24,972 bases of DNA from a virus, in the IMG/VR virus record IMGVR_UViG_3300025736_000185, positions 1 through 24,972 of that record; one strand, given 5' to 3'. Shown piece after piece: positions 1 to 5,294 of the stretch. The notes below the pieces were generated by a model that was given only the letters and a program-made list of their open reading frames with translations, was not told where the DNA came from and did not search any database. Position numbers and translations under genes: made by a program. Positions within the stretch are counted from its first letter, which is position 1, and every line of letters starts with the position of its first letter.

Positions 1-575
1 CTGTTGTTGAGCTTCTTCCGCCGGGTGCCCCTAAGAGACTCTGTGCACGGATTACTGTTGTTGAGCTTTTGCCTCCACGTACCGTCTAAGTCTTCTGCGT
101 CTCCCCGGAACACATCCAGGTCCCCGTTGCTCTCGGCAAGGGCATCCGCTTTGATAGGGCATGCGCACCACGATCCACCGAGCCAGTTATTCATACCCCA
201 CACCCACCAACCCGCCAGTTGTGGGTCACACACCTCTATGCCTGTACGTAGCGTCTCCCGTAGAGAAGGCATGGCATGATACAGATAATCATGTATCATG
301 TGCAGGTCTATCTCGAGACGGGGATGGGCGGCGTACTGTACTACTTCCTCCGGATGGTATCGCACGGATCGTAGGACGTTGGCTATGTGACAGTCGTAGT
401 CGTTGAGATACCAGTTCTTTACGTTGTGCCAGTCAGGCCTGTTAAGAGATACCACAGCTGTCCCGGCGAAGGCCTCAGAAACCAGAGTTGTCTCCGGACC
501 CCAGGCCTGCCACACGAGGTCTATGACTTTTCGTTTACACCCGAAGTAGGTGTACAACTGGAGCGGCTTGCTCAT
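1..575 (-). CDS. D12-class DNA adenine N6-methyltransferase, 3' end outside window
   Basis: The minus-strand frame is open for 191 codons from an ATG at 575 to the window edge, so the C-terminal part is missing. Visible family features are FGCKRK (residues 11-16, in the place of the usual FxGGK), EAFAG (34-38, the AdoMet-binding motif I region), and NDYD followed by IANV (58-66, the NDxDxxxxN signature). A GWWVWG stretch (122-127) is, as I recall, also common in phage Dam-like enzymes. Such enzymes transfer a methyl group from AdoMet to N6 of adenine in a short DNA site, often to evade restriction. The DPPY-type catalytic motif would lie beyond the edge, so activity cannot be judged. AGGAG sits 7 bases before the start. 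The ATG overlaps the upstream gene's TGA (ATGA), so translation is probably coupled. The family call is fairly secure; the target site is unknown. Confidence 0.82.
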   Translation of the reverse strand, partial: MSKPLQLYTYFGCKRKVIDLVWQAWGPETTLVSEAFAGTAVVSLNRPDWHNVKNWYLNDYDCHIANVLRSVRYHPEEVVQYAAHPRLEIDLHMIHDYLYHAMPSLRETLRTGIEVCDPQLAGWWVWGMNNWLGGSWCACPIKADALAESNGDLDVFRGDAEDLDGTWRQKLNNSNPCTESLRGTRRKKLNN

Positions 576-868
576 GCAGGCTCCTGTCGGTTGTCGATGG
601 CCTCACGTATCAACGACACCACTCTGTCTTCATCCGGGTCTCTGTCCGTGAATTTCAGGTTCACATAGTGACAGTCGGATTCCCGTGTGTACGCAGTGAC
701 AGGGCTGTAGTCTTTTGTGCACCGGACACTCACGTACTTTGGGAAGTCTTCTATGTCGAAGTTGGGGTCGTTGCAGGGGAAGCACCACCATTCAGGTATG
801 ACCCCGCGTTCTGCGTACAGCACACAGTCTCTATCTATGTTCTTCTTCAGCACGTCGTCTCGAGGCAT
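572..868 (-). CDS. Hypothetical 98-aa protein
   Basis: I do not recognise this protein. It is acidic and rich in Asp and Glu, with a CFPC pair (C29-C32) after a tryptophan pair, and no membrane segment or signal peptide. AAGGAG lies just before the ATG, within the last codons of the upstream gene. Its stop overlaps the start of the methyltransferase gene by ATGA, so it belongs to the leftward operon and is probably translated together with that enzyme. A small accessory or early protein is likely, but no function can be inferred from sequence alone. Confidence 0.75.
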   Translation of the reverse strand: MPRDDVLKKNIDRDCVLYAERGVIPEWWCFPCNDPNFDIEDFPKYVSVRCTKDYSPVTAYTRESDCHYVNLKFTDRDPDEDRVVSLIREAIDNRQEPA

Positions 869-869
869 A

Positions 870-1205
870 TTAGCTCTCCTTTGGGGCCTGGTATTCGCTG
901 CGGGCTTTGTCTATCGCGGCCCGGACGTCATTGAATGCGTGCTGGAGTAGGGACTCTGTGAAGTCCTCGTAGGGTTTCTTGAGACGCAGAGCAAACTCCA
1001 TGCACTCCTGAAGGCTCTCTTCCTCTGCTTCGAAGGAGTCTGCCAGTGGACTGCCGTCCTTCGTAAACACGCCCTTGACACCCGGTTCATCCTCAGAGCA
1101 GGGGCTGTCTGTCACTATCCCGATGTACCCCACACCCGGACGATCGATGAGTTTGAGGATGTCGGGACGGGCATCTCGTGCTTCAGTGTCGAGCTTGACT
1201 TTCAT
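870..1205 (-). CDS. Hypothetical 111-aa protein, first gene of leftward operon
   Basis: The open frame could start at 1259, but the ATG at 1205 is chosen because GGAG sits 6 bases before it and the upstream 18 codons have no ribosome site. The product starts MKVKLDTEARD and carries an N-terminal half with short strand-like segments (GVGYIGIVTD) and a helical C-terminal half rich in Glu, Lys and Gln. It has no recognisable catalytic motif, signal peptide or membrane segment. It is followed after one base by the 98-aa gene and then the methyltransferase. I cannot assign a function. Confidence 0.75.
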   Translation of the reverse strand: MKVKLDTEARDARPDILKLIDRPGVGYIGIVTDSPCSEDEPGVKGVFTKDGSPLADSFEAEEESLQECMEFALRLKKPYEDFTESLLQHAFNDVRAAIDKARSEYQAPKES

Positions 1206-1291
1206 TCTGTCTCCATTTGTGTTACAACGTGATACAAAGCACGCCAGGGGCCCCAGCATGATAGAGCTCGGCTATGATATTGATTTGGATG

Positions 1292-1331
1292 TAAGTAGAG
1301 GTTTCAGCTGATGCTTAAGTAGAGGTTCAGC
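1292..1331. repeat. Imperfect direct repeat TAAGTAGAGGTTYCAGC-type, 24-base period
   Basis: TAAGTAGAGGTTTCAGC (1292-1308) recurs as TAAGTAGAGGTTCAGC (1316-1331), followed by a partial third copy, GAGGTTTCATCAG, at 1333-1345. It lies in the leader of the leftward operon, 90-140 bases before the 111-aa gene. The spacing is close to two helical turns plus a few bases, so a protein-binding site is possible. Function is unproven. Confidence 0.45.
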
Positions 1332-1467
1332 GAGGTTTCATCAGTAGCAGATTCTTATCTTCGGGGCCGTCTACGATGCCGCGGATCCAGTGGCGCTTTG
1401 CCGGTGTCCGCCTCTCGCCTGTCGGTCTTATGTCAAGCCTTCCCCGGGTCTCATCCCGGCTGGGCAT
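1327..1467 (-). CDS. Possible small gene, 46-aa basic protein
   Basis: ATG at 1467 to TGA at 1327 gives a 46-residue basic protein (starts MPSRDETRGR, ends LLLMKPR). The central part is rich in Arg and Lys, including RRTPAKRHWIRG. The composition looks protein-like and the frame stays open upstream to about 1548, but there is no ribosome site before the ATG and no ATG or GTG further upstream. It lies between the leftward promoter candidate and the first confident leftward gene, so it would be transcribed. It could equally be an untranslated leader with a chance open frame. Confidence 0.3.
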   Translation of the reverse strand: MPSRDETRGRLDIRPTGERRTPAKRHWIRGIVDGPEDKNLLLMKPR

Positions 1468-1571
1468 TGATATCAAGTGGGCGGCTCTGAGTGACAGGAG
1501 CGCCAAGCCTATAACCAGACGATCATGTGCGCGTCCCTCCTGGGGGGCCTATGACCGACACACTCACACCC

Positions 1572-1600
1572 AATATACGCCTATTCATTAAAAAAGTAAA
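1572..1600 (-). promoter_or_regulatory. Leftward sigma70-type promoter candidate
   Basis: Read on the minus strand: TTTACT (1600-1595, 4 of 6 matches to TTGACA), 17 bases, then TATATT (1577-1572, 5 of 6 matches to TATAAT). An AT-rich tract (1601-1620) lies upstream, as in an UP element. Start of transcription would be near 1565, giving a leader of about 360 bases before the 111-aa gene. It is the best leftward match I found in the divergent region, but the -35 is weak. Confidence 0.4.
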
Positions 1601-1774
1601 CATTAATATTAATCTTTTTTGGCTGTACACACAGAGGCCTGTAAGAGTTGATCTGAGGGACCCTGTACACTCAGGGTATCCTGATTGGGGTCGGGGGTGT
1701 AAGAGTCTCGAGAGGGCCCTTAACGGCAGCCGTATGGGAATCCTCGTGCTATTTCATCATGTGATACACAGGCC

Positions 1775-1825
1775 TATAAGAAACTGCAAATAAGTATTGA
1801 TATTTATGTTTTATTGATATATACT
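1775..1825 (+). promoter_or_regulatory. Rightward promoter P1 with upstream element
   Basis: TTGATA (1797-1802), a 17-base spacer, and TATACT (1820-1825): a strong sigma70-type match, with transcription expected to start near 1832, just 22 bases before the first ATG. The 28 bases 1775-1802 match 3976-4003 before promoter P2 at 22 positions, with the -35 at the same place. TGAT/ATCA half sites (1815-1818, 1827-1830) flank the -10 and could be an operator. Confidence 0.8.
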
Positions 1826-1853
1826 AATCACTGGATAACGAAAGGAACCCCTC

Positions 1854-2036
1854 ATGGGACGTAAGAAGAAAGACACTGTACCGGTAACATTCAGACTGCC
1901 AGAGGATCTCGTTGAGGCCTACAAGGAATTCGTAGACCATAACGGTCTTGATTGGAATGTGTACACAGGTCTGCTGCTCAGTAAGGCGGTAGCCGACTAC
2001 TATGTGCCCGTAAGTGACTGTGCTGCTTCAGTTTAG
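1854..2036 (+). CDS. Ribbon-helix-helix (CopG/Arc-like) DNA-binding protein
   Basis: A 60-aa protein with a ribbon-helix-helix layout: a basic N-terminus (GRKKK), a predicted strand VPVTFRL (residues 9-15), helix A from about 16 to 29 (PEDLVEAYKEFVDH), a turn with GLDW, and helix B from about 34 to 49. Proteins of this type dimerise, insert the paired strands in the major groove and usually repress transcription. It is the first gene after promoter P1, with AAAGGA 7 bases before the ATG, so self-regulation is likely. The sequence is divergent, so the family call rests on pattern rather than a strong motif. An early-gene repressor or copy-control type role is an inference. Confidence 0.6.
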   Translation: MGRKKKDTVPVTFRLPEDLVEAYKEFVDHNGLDWNVYTGLLLSKAVADYYVPVSDCAASV

Positions 2037-2057
2037 CAGTAGCTTATGAACAGAAAG

Positions 2058-2101
2058 ATAGAGAGAGAGGATCATATTATATAGTATATCTCTCTCTCTA
2101 T
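2058..2101. repeat. 12-bp perfect inverted repeat of GA/CT repeats with AT-rich loop
   Basis: ATAGAGAGAGAG (2058-2069) and its exact complement (2090-2101) enclose a 20-base AT-rich loop. It lies between the RHH gene and the 324-aa gene. There is no U-tract after it, so it is not a standard intrinsic terminator. An mRNA processing or stability hairpin, an attenuator, or an operator are all possible. Confidence 0.6.
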
Positions 2102-2137
2102 ACCTCTATGTGGGATGGTGGTGAAGGAGGAAACCCG

Positions 2138-3112
2138 ATGGCAGAACACTGGCGGATACAACGTTACAAGACGGACGACGACAACGACGTCCTGATCTTA
2201 ACAGTTATCCCGGACAGCCGTTACCAGCAAGAGAAGCGAGGTGACCCGAGCGCGAAGGTCAAGAAGACCTTTGCCGTATGTGACAACATCCCCCTTGAGT
2301 GGATATCAGACTTCCTTACACGGATGGGGTTCGAGGGAGCAGATAGGCCACAGGACCTTGTTGGGCGCAGCGTCCTGGCTGACATCAGTCGAAACGCTGC
2401 TGGCTGGCAGGCCTCAAACCTACACAAGTTTGAAGAGGACGATAAGTGGGTGCGGGCGTTTCAGAGTTCAACGAACCTACATGTTCACACGCAGCTGCTT
2501 GACCTGTACGATGTTGACTACGAGTGGGACCCCGAGTACAAGTGTCCCTCGTGCAACAACACCGGGCGAGTCCAGATTACGGAGATGCAGGCTCAGATGC
2601 TGGAGAGTAAGCGGATGGCGGTTGATGAATGTCTGGACTGGACGTGCCGAAATTACCGGTTCCGGCGCACGTTCACAGCCTACAAGGATGCTCCCTTTCT
2701 CAATCCGCCACCAGACCAGATGCTCAAGGACCTCAAAGGCAACGTCATCTTTTCGTGCCCCACTACCGTTTTCCATCGGTACATCCAGCTGTTCTGTATA
2801 GGCTGTTTTCACTACAAACCGAGCAGCATCATCCGCGTCATGTCCTTTATCAACCAGCAGATTATGGCTCCCGACCTGAATGAGCGGGTGACCTATGCGG
2901 CGCTCAACGGCTACCCCTGGGTGGGATTGTATGTTGATACCTCACAGCACATGAAAGCCGTAGCTGCCCATCTACCTGAGATCATGCGGGAGCGCTCTCT
3001 CGCCGACAACGCTTTGCACACATGGGTGAACATACCGTCCTATAAGAGTTCTCCACACCGAAATACAGATATTGACGAACTGATTGATACCGGTGTTTAC
3101 CGTCTATTCTAA
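2138..3112 (+). CDS. Hypothetical cysteine-rich 324-aa protein, probable zinc site
   Basis: The frame is open from 2108, but the ATG at 2138 is chosen because AAGGAGG lies 7 bases before it. I do not recognise the family. It has CPSC (C136-C139), CLDWTC (C165, C170) and CIGC (C220-C223), a set of cysteine pairs that could hold a zinc ion. The N-terminal part has a DDDNDV run and strand-like segments; no membrane helix or signal is visible. It is the largest gene of the plus-strand operon, followed 9 bases later by the KilA-C-like gene. Position suggests an early host-interaction or DNA-associated role, but that is inference only. Confidence 0.75.
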   Translation: MAEHWRIQRYKTDDDNDVLILTVIPDSRYQQEKRGDPSAKVKKTFAVCDNIPLEWISDFLTRMGFEGADRPQDLVGRSVLADISRNAAGWQASNLHKFEEDDKWVRAFQSSTNLHVHTQLLDLYDVDYEWDPEYKCPSCNNTGRVQITEMQAQMLESKRMAVDECLDWTCRNYRFRRTFTAYKDAPFLNPPPDQMLKDLKGNVIFSCPTTVFHRYIQLFCIGCFHYKPSSIIRVMSFINQQIMAPDLNERVTYAALNGYPWVGLYVDTSQHMKAVAAHLPEIMRERSLADNALHTWVNIPSYKSSPHRNTDIDELIDTGVYRLF

Positions 3113-3121
3113 GGAGCAGAC

Positions 3122-3433
3122 ATGTACGAAGATGCTTACGGAAGAACGCTCTGGAACAACAAGGGAGCCGCGGCGCTATGTCATGTGGGCCCCAACCTAA
3201 TGTTGAGGTGGCTTCGAGAGAAGAACATCTACACCCCTCAGAACGTGCCAAAGCGTGCACTCGAGAGCTACGGATATTGGGTCGTGAAGATGGGTGAGCG
3301 TCACCCAGTGCCCACCACATACTGGACGGAGAGCGGTTTGACGTGGTTGCGCGATATGACGACCCTGGCGATTCAACAGGGGACACTAAAAGAGATTCCG
3401 TTCAAACCCGGTGACGATATGGAGGTGATATAG
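3122..3433 (+). CDS. Stand-alone KilA-C (antirepressor C-terminal) domain-like protein
   Basis: A 103-aa protein that reads like the KilA-C DNA-binding domain found at the C-terminus of phage antirepressors. It has a helix-turn-helix-like region AAALCHVGPNLMLRWLREK (about residues 16-34), a NIY step, an N-x-P-x-x-x-AxxxGY-type middle (PQNVPKRALESYGYW), and a late TESGLTWL element near residue 70 that matches the usual T-x-x-G-x-x-WL ending. The N-terminal antirepressor (Bro-N/AntA-type) part is absent, so the domain stands alone. AAGGAG lies 5 bases before the ATG. A role in early gene regulation is likely; the family call is from pattern memory. Confidence 0.55.
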   Translation: MYEDAYGRTLWNNKGAAALCHVGPNLMLRWLREKNIYTPQNVPKRALESYGYWVVKMGERHPVPTTYWTESGLTWLRDMTTLAIQQGTLKEIPFKPGDDMEVI

Positions 3434-3615
3434 TGACCGATGCTGATTACGGGATTTTCCGGGAATACCTCAGGACCGCACCCACCGACGACACGATAGA
3501 AGTTGTTGAGTCCGTGGTGTGGACGACAAAATGGGAAAACCTGCCCTTGTACATCAGCCACCCACGTAACGCTATCCGACGGTTCGTTGCATTTCGACTG
3601 GAGGTTGGGGTATGA
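3433..3615 (+). CDS. Small 60-aa protein with C-terminal LPLYIS...RLEVGV motif
   Basis: A GTG start at 3433 is supported by GGAGG 7 bases upstream; the GTG shares its G with the TAG stop of the gene before. The last 27 residues align without gaps to the end of the next protein, with 11 identities including LPL, IS, RL and the final GV. The pattern HPRNAIRRFVAFRL resembles one unit of a HEAT-type helical repeat. I cannot assign a function. Protein-protein contact would fit a HEAT-like unit. Confidence 0.7.
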   Translation: MTDADYGIFREYLRTAPTDDTIEVVESVVWTTKWENLPLYISHPRNAIRRFVAFRLEVGV

Positions 3616-3980
3616 TGACCTCGAAGACAGTCACCGTGGGTGAGCCAGATGAGTACACTTACCAGTTTGATTACTCTACGCACTCGGACGGGACGGTGCT
3701 GTATGAGGATTATCACTCCTGCCTGGAACCCGAAGTACTGGATTTTCTTACACCGGTGCCGGACGCACTATTGTCCCAAGAGTTTGATACACCAATAGTG
3801 CGGCGCTCTTTCGCCACGACACTACTCTTATACACCGCCGCGGGTGGCTCGTCGTGGGAAGACTCTATACTACTCAATCACTTATATACCGTCCCCGTTG
3901 AAGAGCTGCCCCTGTGGATCTCGGATGAGAGTCCTTGGGTTCAGTGGCTGGTTGAGAAGCGGCTGAAGGAGGGGGTGTAA
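3612..3980 (+). CDS. 122-aa protein related to its upstream neighbour at the C-terminus
   Basis: The ATG at 3612 overlaps the TGA of the previous gene, with GGAGG 7 bases before it; a second ATG at 3615 is less well spaced. The C-terminal 27 residues (EELPLWIS ... RLKEGV) match the end of the 60-aa neighbour, and a middle segment PIVRRSFATTL resembles the same helical unit, so the protein may hold two HEAT-like units. The N-terminal third is acidic and rich in Tyr and Asp. It ends just before promoter P2. The function is unknown; duplication of part of a neighbouring gene is the best reading of the pair. Confidence 0.72.
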   Translation: MMTSKTVTVGEPDEYTYQFDYSTHSDGTVLYEDYHSCLEPEVLDFLTPVPDALLSQEFDTPIVRRSFATTLLLYTAAGGSSWEDSILLNHLYTVPVEELPLWISDESPWVQWLVEKRLKEGV

Positions 3981-4026
3981 GAAAGTGAAGATAAGTGTTG
4001 ACACGTGCGCACGTATGTGGTATACT
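3976..4026 (+). promoter_or_regulatory. Rightward promoter P2 with palindromic spacer
   Basis: TTGACA (3998-4003), a 17-base spacer and TATACT (4021-4026): a near-consensus sigma70 promoter, with start expected near 4033. The preceding 22 bases plus the -35 match promoter P1 (22 of 28 positions). It lies between the first and second plus-strand gene groups and gives the RHH/winged-helix group its own transcript. Confidence 0.85.
4003..4014. promoter_or_regulatory. Operator candidate: 12-bp palindrome in the P2 spacer
   Basis: ACGTGCGCACGT is a perfect self-complementary dodecamer. It starts at the last base of the -35 and fills most of the spacer of P2. A dimeric repressor bound here would block RNA polymerase. 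The next gene encodes an RHH-type protein, the simplest candidate ligand; P1 lacks this palindrome. Confidence 0.5.
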
Positions 4027-4048
4027 ATGAACATGAAAGGAGCAACAC

Positions 4049-4249
4049 ATGAAAAAACTCAACACCTATCTACACGATGCAACACACGCTGAGCTCGCCG
4101 AGATGCACCGGTCAGGGTTCAGCTACCGCCTCATCCTACAGGCCGCCGTTCGCCACTTCCGGGAGCAGTCGACGAAGCAACAGATCGGCTGTCTCCTCGA
4201 AGAGATGAGCCAGGACAGAGAGGACAAGGAGGCTTCCAATGGCAACTAA
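4049..4249 (+). CDS. Ribbon-helix-helix-like small protein
   Basis: A 66-aa protein with a short N-terminal strand KLNTYLH (residues 3-9), helix A at about 11-21 (ATHAELAEMHR), a turn SGFS, and helix B at about 25-39 (SYRLILQAAVRHF), the usual RHH spacing. The C-terminal part is charged and helical. AAAGGAG lies 6 bases before the ATG, about 20 bases after P2. It overlaps the next gene by 11 bases. By position it is a candidate self-repressor of P2 through the palindrome in the spacer, parallel to the RHH gene behind P1. The two RHH proteins are not close in sequence. Confidence 0.6.
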   Translation: MKKLNTYLHDATHAELAEMHRSGFSYRLILQAAVRHFREQSTKQQIGCLLEEMSQDREDKEASNGN

Positions 4250-4595
4250 GACCTTAACTGACCAAGCCCGTGCTGCTGTGCTCGGCGTCATCAAGGATCA
4301 CCCGTACGGGAAGCCCATCTCTCAGAAGGAAATCACCGATATAACTGGTGTGTCCGACGCGGGTATCAGAACCATCGTCAACGAAGCCCGACGCAATGAA
4401 CGGCCCATCTGCAGCAGCGGCCGCGGATACAGCTGGGCGACACACCCGGCGCATCTCCACGCTACACAAGACCTACTGGAATCACACAGGGATGGCACCA
4501 TCGCGGCTCTTGAAGGTCTGAACCGTGCAGAGAAGCAACTACGTATCGACCAGATTCCGGATGAAGACATCGACATCGAGGAGATACTCAGATGA
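4239..4595 (+). CDS. Winged helix-turn-helix DNA-binding protein
   Basis: A 118-aa protein. Helices are predicted at about residues 5-20, 28-36 (SQKEITDIT) and 40-53 (DAGIRTIVNEARRN, recognition helix), followed by a wing with PICSSGRGYSWAT (56-68). The pattern of a selector helix, NEARRN, PICS-G-GY and WAT is common in small phage wHTH proteins. The C-terminal half is helical and acidic at the end. AAGGAGG lies 6 bases before the ATG, inside the end of the RHH gene. Its stop overlaps the start of a 28-aa membrane peptide (ATGA). It is likely a regulator or DNA-associated early protein; the target is unknown. Confidence 0.72.
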   Translation: MATKTLTDQARAAVLGVIKDHPYGKPISQKEITDITGVSDAGIRTIVNEARRNERPICSSGRGYSWATHPAHLHATQDLLESHRDGTIAALEGLNRAEKQLRIDQIPDEDIDIEEILR

Positions 4596-4678
4596 GCAAC
4601 AAACACAAATGTTACGTAGGGTTGGGTGTGATGTATCTTACAGTGGTCGTCTTCCTCATCGGACTGATAGCAATATGA
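4592..4678 (+). CDS. 28-aa single-pass membrane peptide
   Basis: ATG at 4592 overlaps the stop of the wHTH gene (ATGA), and its TGA at 4676-4678 overlaps the ATG of the next gene. GAGGAG lies 9 bases before the start. The product has a short basic head (MSNKHKCY) and then a run of about 20 hydrophobic residues to the C-terminus (VGLGVMYLTVV, FLIGLIAI), so it should lie in the inner membrane with the head in the cytoplasm. The overlaps on both sides, the membrane pattern and the ribosome site support a real gene despite its size. Its function is unknown; a role in envelope change or exclusion of other phages is possible. Confidence 0.62.
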   Translation: MSNKHKCYVGLGVMYLTVVVFLIGLIAI

Positions 4679-4992
4679 AAGACTTAGCGAGAGTAAAGGT
4701 CGCAGGTGTGTACAAGCACGACGTAGCAGTCCGGCGTCTGGCCCGTAAGTTTGGGCTGCCGGACCTTGTCGGGGACTGCCCCGATCAGGAAGCTTGGGGT
4801 GAGAGTCTCCGTTACCGGTTCCTGATGGCATGGAGCGGGATGCTGAAGAAGGTTCCGACGGGAGAACAGAAGCAGGTGAAGGTGGCTCTCACTGAAGTCC
4901 TTGTCCATGAGACGCACGCGGCATACTGGATAGAAAACAGAGGGCTGCCGAAGAAGGCCCTCAAACCATACTTAACGAAGGAGGCTGTATGA
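4675..4992 (+). CDS. Hypothetical 105-aa basic protein
   Basis: The open frame extends upstream to 4525, but that part overlaps the wHTH and membrane peptide genes. The ATG at 4675 gives ATGA coupling to the peptide's stop and is chosen, though it has no clear ribosome site of its own. The protein is basic and helical (KDLARVKVAGVYKHD, RRLARKFGLPDLVGDCPD), without a membrane segment. Its stop overlaps the lipoprotein start (ATGA). I do not recognise the family. Confidence 0.7.
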   Translation: MKDLARVKVAGVYKHDVAVRRLARKFGLPDLVGDCPDQEAWGESLRYRFLMAWSGMLKKVPTGEQKQVKVALTEVLVHETHAAYWIENRGLPKKALKPYLTKEAV

Positions 4993-5294
4993 AGACCCTT
5001 ATCGTAGTTGCTGTAGCTCTGACCCTGCTGGGCTGTTCGGAGGATGTCCCCATTGAAGTCTCTGTGCAAGGCCCGAGTACTGCGTCACATTACATAGACT
5101 ACAGTAACTGCAAGGTGTACGCAGAAGGGAAGCTACTGGATCTGCTCAGTTCCGGAGAGACAAAGACCATGGTGTGCTTTGAGGGTGACGACCTGGAAGC
5201 TACGTTCGTAAAAACGCACAGAACCGGCGCAAAGAAGTGTACGGATGAGGAGACCGCCACCGACGGCCTTGTCTGGCGTATTTCAGAATATTAG
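4989..5294 (+). CDS. Small lipoprotein
   Basis: A 101-aa protein with a classic lipoprotein signal: MKT, a hydrophobic core (LIVVAVALTL) and a lipobox LLGC with Cys16. After processing, the lipidated Cys is followed by SED. The mature part has four more or less regularly spaced cysteines (near 37, 58, 77 and others), so disulphides are possible. AAGGAGG lies 6 bases before the ATG, which overlaps the previous stop. In phages, small lipoproteins made early are known to block receptors or DNA entry of rival phages; others act in lysis. No lysis genes are nearby, so an exclusion role is the better guess. It ends tail to tail (4-base overlap) with the glycosyltransferase gene. Confidence 0.75.
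   Translation: MKTLIVVAVALTLLGCSEDVPIEVSVQGPSTASHYIDYSNCKVYAEGKLLDLLSSGETKTMVCFEGDDLEATFVKTHRTGAKKCTDEETATDGLVWRISEY

Larger units (their letters stand above)
1206..1853. other. Divergent intergenic region between leftward and rightward operons
   Basis: About 650 bases without a confident gene. It contains a leftward promoter candidate (1572-1600), a possible 46-aa minus-strand gene (1327-1467), and a 24-base-spaced direct repeat (1292-1331). It also has three TRTAAGA motifs on the plus strand (1640, 1698, 1775), a short palindrome ACGGCAGCCGT near 1720, an AT-rich stretch at 1580-1620, and the rightward promoter at 1797-1825. No tRNA or origin could be recognised. It is most likely the regulatory hub that sets leftward against rightward transcription. 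Confidence 0.6.

Noticed and set aside
1620-1740. Possible tRNA or structured RNA (CCCTG/CAGGG and ACGGC/GCCGT stems)
   Set aside because: No T-arm GTTCGA-like block, no acceptor pairing and no CCA end were found; only short stems of chance length.
1527-1793. Plus-strand open frame of 88 codons (alternative start at 1551, MTDTLTPN...)
   Set aside because: It runs through the AT-rich leftward promoter region and reaches promoter P1's upstream block; composition after the first 15 residues is not protein-like, and the best start has only a G-run, not a proper ribosome site.
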